From: Lathyrus oleraceus | Lineage: Eukaryota > Streptophyta > Magnoliopsida > Fabales > Fabaceae | Direction of reading: 5' to 3' | Assembly (NCBI RefSeq): GCF_024323335.1 | Contig: NC_066585.1 | Span: 83,936,614-84,000,613, forward strand | DNA: 64,000 nt | Shown here: positions 58,387 through 64,000 of the stretch, piece by piece | Layout of the letters: each line of letters starts with the position of its first letter | How positions within the stretch are numbered: position 1 is the stretch's first letter | The notes under the pieces: model-generated | Databases searched by the model: none | The model's input: the letters and a program-made list of their open reading frames with translations, nothing else | What the model was told of the DNA's origin: nothing | Program-made: the position numbers and the translations under genes

Positions 58387-58539
58387 TTTTCCAAATTATA
58401 TTATTATTCCAATAATAATAATAATTCAATAATTCCAAAATAATAATACTAATAATAATAATCCAATTATCTAATTAAATTAATAAATATATTATTAACT
58501 TAATTTAAATAATTATCATATTATTATCGGGGTGTTACA

Positions 58540-58544
58540 TTACT
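58540..58544 (+). other. Chromo-D target-site duplication, right copy (TTACT)
   Basis: Matches 30881-30885; the Ogre-C LTR resumes after it with TGGCCGGGC. Confidence 0.95.
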
Positions 58545-59860
58545 TGGCCGGGCAAACTGTCTGAAGTCCTCCTTAAGAGGCGATGTTTGTGATTGTTTAA
58601 AATTGTGCCCAAGCAGGTAAAGTCCTTGATTAAGGCAATTGGTGGAAGCCAAGGGATATGCAATCTATCCCCCACTATTCTGTTAGTCGTCCCTCTGCTC
58701 ACACGGCTGTGTGTTGATGCATTGGGACACAAACCCAAGATCCTGTGCTGTTGCACAATCGAGTCAGAGTCTTTGAGCGTAGAAGGGTCCCTCCATTCTG
58801 GACCCACGCTCCTTTGTCTGAAGCTCTCCCTGGTCAGGGATAAGAGTTGTGAGGTCTCATCCTCACTTCACCTTTTCATCTGCTTCACCTTAGCCTCGTA
58901 ATGGCAAGGTTAAGAGCGAATAATACCCATGTACAGATGACTTGCTTCGGCAGTCAAACCCATTGTGTGAGCCCCACTTGACTGGTTATAGTGTGTGCTA
59001 TGTGGATACTTGCTTGAAATGCTTGTTTTGATCTGTTGATGCTTGTATGATTGTATGCTTGTATGCTTGCTTTCTTCCTGGATAGGAGTAGCTTGCAGTT
59101 GTGCAAGTAGGTAGAAACCTCAACTTAGGGCAATGATGCATGACAACACTAGGCTCGAGTACAGCTCCCTGGTAGTGTGTCTTCCCTTGGTTTCTGGCTA
59201 GAATTTCATTCCCTTTAGGGGGAACTACATCACCCTGATCCTTGTTCCAGACGAGGTATGTAGGCAGGTGGTCGTGCGAGACCACTCCGGGCAACCTTTT
59301 TCTTTTTTGTGTGTGTTTACTTGTTATCTGATTGTGTGTTTGGTTCGGATGCTGACGTAAGTCCAGTGATTGGCCGTCGGGCTCCACGTTTGCCCTTTTG
59401 AGTGTGTTTTGGTTCGGATGCTGACGTAATTCCATCGAGTGGTTGTTGGGCTCCATGTTTGCCATCTGTTTGTGCGTTTTGTGTTGTTTGGCGTGCGTAA
59501 GCCGAACTACAGCGGCTCTGATTCTCGTTCCAGACGAGATATGTAGGCATAGGATGCGATGTCCTATCGAGCTCCCTTCTCTTAACCCCACCTGCGTTCC
59601 CTGTATGTGTGTGTGATGTTTTAGCAACCTATTCTTTATTTTAGAACGTGGATCCCGTCGAGTACGACGGACGTGAGGGGTGCTAATACCTTCCCCTTGC
59701 GTAACCGACTCCCTTACCCTTTCTCTTTGGTCGCGAGACCATTTCCTTTCCAGGTTTCTCTGAGCGTTTCCTTTCCCTATTTTGGGATAAATAACGCGCA
59801 GTGGCGGCTCTGTGTTGTGTTTTGTTTCAGCTCGCCGGTTGTTTTTTCGCGGATGCGACA
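58545..59860 (+). repeat. Ogre-C 5' LTR, second part
   Basis: Continues the LTR begun at 27177 with GGCCGGGCAAACTGTCTG and CTCCTTAAGAGGCG. It contains the roughly 72-bp module (GACGTAAGTCCAGTGATTGG, 59350-59480) and the AACGTGGATCCCGTCG block, and ends GGATGCGACA at 59860. The minus-strand open frame at 58998-59627 mirrors LTR repeats in Ogre-A and is not a gene. Confidence 0.92.
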
Positions 59861-59862
59861 GC

Positions 59863-59880
59863 TGGCGACTCTGCTGGGGA
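59863..59880 (+). other. Ogre-C primer-binding site
   Basis: TGGCGACTCTGCTGGGGA, two bases after the LTR, identical to Ogre-A. It supports the LTR end at 59860. Confidence 0.92.
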
Positions 59881-60890
59881 CAACGGATGTAGACCTATGC
59901 TGGTCCATCTTCCCTAAGCGAGTCCTTCCTAGCGTTTTAGGATAGTTTAGGTTGTTTGTTTTGCTTCATTTATTGCATTTATTATTCTAACCAGTATATA
60001 TTTGCATAACTATTTGCATGCATCATACTATCATGTTGTCGTCCTCTGTGCAGGTGGTTCCTCTGTTTGGGGTGGGTATTCTGAGTGGGGCTAAAACCCA
60101 GGCCCGAGTATACACCTAGGATTAGCGTGGTCTCGCGTCGCTCACATGCCGGTTGGGCACATTGTTGCGACGTGACATACCACAAGCCGGACGAGGTTCA
60201 TCTGAGAAGTGCTCTTCCAGTGGGGTTTTCCACTTTGGTTGGGTTATCTCTTTTGGGCTGTTGACTCTGGTGACCGATCATTTCCCGGATCTTTGGTTTA
60301 GAAGATCTCAGGAGAGCTACAATGGCACACCCGAAAGGGCAAACCCATTGAGTATCTCTGCCCGATTGTCGAGACTATTATCCGCCTTAGGGTGACCTGT
60401 TTAGAATTTACCTGTGAGGGGAGGGTGGTTCTTTCAAATGCATGTTCAGATGGTGACTCAGATGGTGACTTTTTGTTCCGTGGATCAGAGTCGTATTTAT
60501 AAGTCGGATTTATGGCCATTTATTTCTGAGACGCCGGAGTGCTGTCCGAGGTATTTATCAGTGGGGATCCGTTTATTTCGGGATTCCCCGGGCCGATTCG
60601 GATGGTTGTGAGTGTCTGCTCAGAAACTGGTGATGATGATGATGTATCTTTCAGTTCCGTTTATTTCGGAACCCGTGGGTCGGATTTGTGATTGTATATT
60701 CCTCAGATGATTATGATCAGTACAGAGACCAGGTTTCAATGCAGATGATCAGATGGCTTGGAGGATGGCAACGCATTGCATTCATTCATCAGTATCATTA
60801 CATCTTGCATTTAATTGCATCTAACACATGTTTACTCATATGCAGGGACCCTTTGATCGAGATCCTGGTTGAGAGGCTTTATGCCCAGAT
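59881..60890 (+). other. Ogre-C leader
   Basis: 1 kb of untranslated leader shared in blocks with Ogre-A (15460-16390 reversed). It holds two related CCGTTTATTTC modules (60570-60600 and 60657-60672). The short open frames (60153-60395, 60414-60611) lack domains and are not kept in Ogre-A. Confidence 0.75.
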
Positions 60891-62615
60891 ATGAGAAGAC
60901 CCGGTTTGAAGGATGATGTTGCCTATAGTTTCTTTGACCCAGAGATCAGTGTGCTGAAGGAGATGATAGCTTTGATTGCTCCCGACCATGTGGGGTTGTT
61001 TCGTGAGACGTATGGGGGTATTCTGAAGATGGTTTTCAGACTCACTGACAGAGACAGGAGTGCCATTCATACTCTTCTCCAGTTCTATGATCCCGAGCTG
61101 AGGTGTTTTGTATTCCCAGATTACGTACTTGGGCCGTTGATGGAAGATTATGCTGACATTTTGGGTATCCAGATCAGGGATCAAGTTCCTTTCTATGCTA
61201 CTAAGGAAGAGCCTGATATTGGAGGGATGTCCCGTGCTCTTTATTTGAGTCCGGAGATGGTGAAGGGTAATATGAAAGAGAAGGGGAAGTTGCCTGGTTT
61301 TCGTCTCAGTTTCCTGGAGGCTAAGGCTAAGGAGCAGGCAGAATTGGGTAACTGGAGAGCTGTTTGTGCTTTGATTGCTGCGAGCATTTATGGTATCATT
61401 CTGTTTCCTAACCAGAAGAACTTTGTGGATATTAATGCCATCCGCTTGTTTGTTCGAGGAAATCCTATTCCCACCTTGATTGGAGATGTCTATTATTCGA
61501 TTCACAACCGGAATGAGAAGAGGCGTGGGGGATTGATTCGATGTTGTGCACAGTTACTATTCAAGTGGTTTATGGGTTATTTGCCGTCTAAGGGCGCTTT
61601 TGTTCTTCTGGGCCAGAATGTTAATTGGGCAACCAAGCTGATGGGTTTGAGGGCCAAGGACATAGATTGGACTCGCAATAGTGGGGTTGGACAGGATTTC
61701 ATCTGTAGTTGCAGGGGTTTTCCCAATGTACCGCTTATAGGAGTTCAGGGTTGCATTAATTATAACTCGACACTTCTTAAGAGGCGGGTGGGATTTGCTA
61801 TGGAGCTTCCTCCGTACAAAAGTGATGTTCAGGAATCTGTGTACTTCCCAGTTGAGGGCAATCAGGCCAGGGTGAAGCAGGTAGCTGAGGCATGGCGCAG
61901 CATTCAAAGGAAAGGCAAGGTTTCCTGGGGTAGAGCTAATAACAGATCTTTTCCTCCGTTCGATGATTGGCTCAGCAAGAGAGTGGAGCTGACTTGTCTA
62001 CTATTTCCTATGGTTGATCCTTGGTATCCGTTGATTGAAGAGACTCCTTCTACTGTTAGTATGGATGAGTTCTTGGAGATGAAGCGGGAGAGAGATCAGT
62101 TGCTTGCAGAGAAGACGGAATTGGAGATGAGTGTTGCTCGGGTTCAGAGGGTTAATCAGGAGCTCAAAGTGAAGATGGAAGATCAAGACAAGCGGCATGC
62201 TCTGGAAGCAAAGCGCTTTGAGATGGATACCGCCTACTATGGGAAAATTAATCAGGCCTTAGCGTCATCTACCAGAGAGCACGACATCACGAAAGAGAAG
62301 TTAGCCAGAGCTTCAAAGGTCATTGAAGATGAGAAGAGGAGGCAAATCCTTGTCAGAGATCAGAGGGATGACCGAGTCCGGGTTCTTATTGCTGAATGGG
62401 AGGCAAAGTTGAAGGTCAAGGAAGCAGAGAGTATGAGGATCATCGCCGAGAGAGATGACTACATGGCAGAGAGAGATCATTACTTCAGGCAGATGAAGAT
62501 TCATCAGAAGGAAGTCGGGAGACTACAGCAGGAGAACACCGAGCTCAGGTTCGCCGTGGAGTTTGCGAAGATGGAAGACGAGATAGGGCCATCTGTGGGA
62601 CCCTCATCCAGCTAG
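60891..62615 (+). CDS. Ogre ORF1 protein (intact, 574 aa)
   Basis: Extra ORF upstream of gag, a hallmark of Ogre elements; its function is unknown. The ATG at 60891 starts MRRPGLKDDVAYSFFDPEIS; an ATG at 60880 is out of frame and stops at once. Residues about 20-385 form a globular part (PDHVGLFRETYGGILKMVF, FVFPDYVLGPLMEDYADILG, WRAVCALIAASIYGIILFP, FDDWLSKRVELTCLLFPMVD) that resembles plant mobile domain/DUF7745-type proteins by general pattern; this family link is from memory and not searched. Residues about 391-562 are a long charged coiled coil (EMKRERDQLLAEKTELEMSV onward), suggesting oligomerisation. No signal peptide or membrane segment is seen. It is absent from Ogre-A and Ogre-E, so it can be supplied in trans or is dispensable. 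Confidence 0.9.
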   Translation: MRRPGLKDDVAYSFFDPEISVLKEMIALIAPDHVGLFRETYGGILKMVFRLTDRDRSAIHTLLQFYDPELRCFVFPDYVLGPLMEDYADILGIQIRDQVPFYATKEEPDIGGMSRALYLSPEMVKGNMKEKGKLPGFRLSFLEAKAKEQAELGNWRAVCALIAASIYGIILFPNQKNFVDINAIRLFVRGNPIPTLIGDVYYSIHNRNEKRRGGLIRCCAQLLFKWFMGYLPSKGAFVLLGQNVNWATKLMGLRAKDIDWTRNSGVGQDFICSCRGFPNVPLIGVQGCINYNSTLLKRRVGFAMELPPYKSDVQESVYFPVEGNQARVKQVAEAWRSIQRKGKVSWGRANNRSFPPFDDWLSKRVELTCLLFPMVDPWYPLIEETPSTVSMDEFLEMKRERDQLLAEKTELEMSVARVQRVNQELKVKMEDQDKRHALEAKRFEMDTAYYGKINQALASSTREHDITKEKLARASKVIEDEKRRQILVRDQRDDRVRVLIAEWEAKLKVKEAESMRIIAERDDYMAERDHYFRQMKIHQKEVGRLQQENTELRFAVEFAKMEDEIGPSVGPSSS

Positions 62616-63140
62616 TTCTTTCATTTGTGTGGATTACCGTCAGGCTTGTTGACGGAATCTACTTGCTTGTATTTCTTTCCCGATTCTGGAGGATTGTATT
62701 TGAATTTTATCTGACTTGATATATGACTATGGCACTGTTTGTGCACTTTTTGTTATGTGATGGTGAGTTTTCATTCAGTGATCAATCTTTAAGCCTTATT
62801 TGCTTTACCGTATGCACTCACACAAGCACACACATGGTTGGGGGTATCATGCTAAATCACATATCTCCGATCTGCACGATGAAATCAAATGCTGAATGAC
62901 AAATATTGATGCCGGATTATTATTTGTCTCAATGATGCCAGGATCGAGAGATAAAGTGTTCCTCATGGGGATAAACACTGCATTCATGCATTGATCATAA
63001 TAACCTGTGTTTTATTTTGCAGGTATCTGTTTCTAACGTGCTTGATTGATGCAGGAATCATTGCTCGTGCTCGCAGAACCGTACCTTTGCACTCAACACG
63101 CCCTCACAGATATTACACCAGACGCAATACTCCCAGACTC
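62616..63140 (+). other. ORF1-gag spacer (Ogre-C)
   Basis: 525 bp between the ORF1 stop and the gag ATG. T-rich in the first 400 bp. It contains TTTTATTTTGCAG ending at 63022 and GATTGATGCAG ending at 63054, both acceptable 3' splice sites. From about 63051 the gag frame is open and reads RYYTRRNTPRL before the ATG, conserved in other copies. Confidence 0.6.
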
Positions 63141-64000
63141 ATGGAGCTTCCTAGTGCAGACATCCTCGAGCTGAAGGACAAAATGAATGAGCTGATCAAC
63201 ATCATGCAAGGCTTTGCAGTTGGTCAGAAGGCTCTGGCAGACAAAGTTGAAAAGCTCGAGCGGGCTTCTGCAGCAAACAGCGGGGTTAACCTGGATGGAG
63301 TCTCCAACCAGGGGCTGGGGTCTCGAGATGGTGGAAAGAGGACAACTGTTGGTATTGTGAATAATGTCGGTGGTTTCGGTGGTGCTGCTGGTCAACCTGG
63401 GCCGAGTCAAAATTTGAAGGACAATATGTTGCCTCCGTTCTATGGGTTTGATGATGACAGAGAGGAAGACAGGGAGGCTGATCAGTTCTCGATGCACAAT
63501 GAACCATCTGGTCCATACGGTGCCCAACCACAGAATAAGGAGATCCAGCTGCTGGCTGACAAGATCAGGGCTCTGGAAAGCCATGTTACTCCGGGATTTG
63601 TCAACATGTCAAATATGGGGCTGGTGGAAGGGATTGTGATCCCGCAGAAGTTCAAGGCGTCCGCATTTGATAAGTATAATGGGAGTTCCTGCCCGGAGAC
63701 TCACCTTCAAGCCTTTGTCCGCAAGATCTCTGCATACACTACAGATCAAAAGCTTTGGATGTACTTTTTCCAGGACAGCCTGTCCGGAGGTTCCCTGGAA
63801 TGGTATACCAAGCTGAAATCTTCCGATATCAAGAGCTGGCAGGATCTTGGGGATGCTTTCTTCAAGCAATATCAGTTTAATGCTGACATGGCTCCGAGCC
63901 GTACCCAGTTGCAGGGTATGTCTCAGAAAAACAATGAAGGATTTAAAGAGTATGCTCAGCGGTGGAGAGAACTGGCTGCAAGAGTGCAACCTCCTCTGGT
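63141..64000 (+). CDS. gag (Ogre-C, partial, runs off right edge)
   Basis: The frame is open from about 63051 to the window edge. The ATG at 63141 begins MELPSADILELKDKMNELIN, a coiled-coil N-terminus also present in Ogre-A. A Gly/Asn-rich linker follows, then the capsid core: IPQKFKASAFDKYNGSSCPE, HLQAFVRKISAYT, FFQDSLSGGSLEWYTKL, SWQDLGDAFFKQYQFN and FKEYAQRWRELAARV, which is the Retrotrans_gag pattern. The protein packages the element RNA in virus-like particles in the cytoplasm. No stop or frameshift is visible in 286 codons. The true start may be further 5'. Confidence 0.88.
   Translation, partial: MELPSADILELKDKMNELINIMQGFAVGQKALADKVEKLERASAANSGVNLDGVSNQGLGSRDGGKRTTVGIVNNVGGFGGAAGQPGPSQNLKDNMLPPFYGFDDDREEDREADQFSMHNEPSGPYGAQPQNKEIQLLADKIRALESHVTPGFVNMSNMGLVEGIVIPQKFKASAFDKYNGSSCPETHLQAFVRKISAYTTDQKLWMYFFQDSLSGGSLEWYTKLKSSDIKSWQDLGDAFFKQYQFNADMAPSRTQLQGMSQKNNEGFKEYAQRWRELAARVQPPL

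Larger units (their letters stand above)
30886..58539 (-). mobile_element. Chromo-D: Ty3/gypsy chromovirus, interrupted by Ogre-E
   Basis: Minus-strand element with its 3' LTR at 30886-32783 and 5' LTR at 56599-58539. The internal DNA holds gag-pol (56473 down to 32826) split by Ogre-E at 33846-53116. Without Ogre-E and one CTCGG copy it is 8378 bp. The PBS matches the 3' end typical of initiator tRNA-Met, and a chromodomain-like segment ends the polyprotein, which places it among chromoviruses, probably near Tekay/Del. The LTRs differ at about six sites plus a 43-bp deletion, so it is young but older than Ogre-E. Confidence 0.95.
56599..58539 (-). repeat. Chromo-D 5' LTR
   Basis: 1941 bp. 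It keeps the 43 bp (57161-57203) missing from the 3' LTR. It also carries the 104-bp duplication (57274-57481), the palindrome array (57762-57940), CACGTG at 58331-58336, a TATA-like site at 58379-58386 and the AAT-rich block to 58528. Confidence 0.95.
27177..64000 (+). mobile_element. Ogre-C: Ogre element with ORF1 and gag, interrupted by Chromo-D
   Basis: The 5' LTR is in two parts (27177-30885 and 58545-59860), followed by PBS, leader, ORF1 and gag, and the element runs off the right edge. Removing Chromo-D and one TTACT copy gives an LTR of 5025 bp, close to the 5206 bp of Ogre-A. ORF1 and the visible gag are intact, so this is the best candidate for an autonomous relative in the window. 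It inserted into Ogre-B integrase. Confidence 0.9.

Noticed and set aside
58998..59627. 209-codon minus-strand frame
   Set aside because: It is the antisense of Ogre-C LTR repeats and matches translated LTR repeats of Ogre-A.

Overview
The window looks like repeat-rich intergenic DNA of a large-genome plant, most likely a legume of the pea/vetch/faba/lentil group (Fabeae). The basis is wall-to-wall giant Ty3/gypsy elements of the Ogre (Tat) type: LTRs of 5-6 kb, an extra ORF before gag, a non-coding spacer between gag-pro and pol, and primer-binding sites beginning TGGCGACT. Species is inference. I found no host gene, tRNA, rRNA, CRISPR or prokaryotic feature. Names A-E below are local labels.

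Layout. Ogre-A (minus strand, 1-21619, only about 183 bp of its 3' LTR missing off the left edge) sits inside the gag-pro region of Ogre-B (plus strand, 21620-27176, a coding fragment with in-frame stops). Ogre-B is cut again at 27177, inside integrase, by Ogre-C (plus strand, 27177 to beyond 64000). The 5' LTR of Ogre-C is split by a chromovirus, Chromo-D (minus strand, 30886-58539, 5-bp target duplication TTACT). The integrase of Chromo-D is split by Ogre-E (plus strand, 33846-53116, target duplication CTCGG). The nesting is therefore E in D in C in B, with A also in B.

Ages. By eye, the paired LTRs differ at about 5 of 5023 sites (A), about 11 of 6021 (E) and about 6 of 1898 plus one 43-bp deletion (D). 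All three insertions are very recent, and D being older than E agrees with the nesting.

Coding capacity. Ogre-C has an intact 574-aa ORF1 (60891-62615) and an open gag start (63141 to the edge), so it may be autonomous. Chromo-D has an almost complete gag-pol broken by one single-base frameshift and by Ogre-E. Ogre-B keeps protease, RT, two RNase H regions and most of integrase but has three TGA stops. Ogre-A and Ogre-E are deletion derivatives that lack ORF1 and every catalytic domain, yet moved recently; they must have been mobilised in trans. Both kept the same edges: gag start, end of gag-pro, the inter-ORF spacer, RT start and integrase end, followed by a long repeat-filled 3' UTR.

Main points to follow up: the shared edge-retaining architecture of the two non-autonomous elements; 3' UTR arrays of a motif resembling the tRNA 3' end that pairs with the elements' own PBS; a hairpin kept at the same LTR position in three diverged Ogre LTR families; a strongly conserved non-coding spacer between gag-pro and pol; and a palindrome array in the chromovirus LTR.
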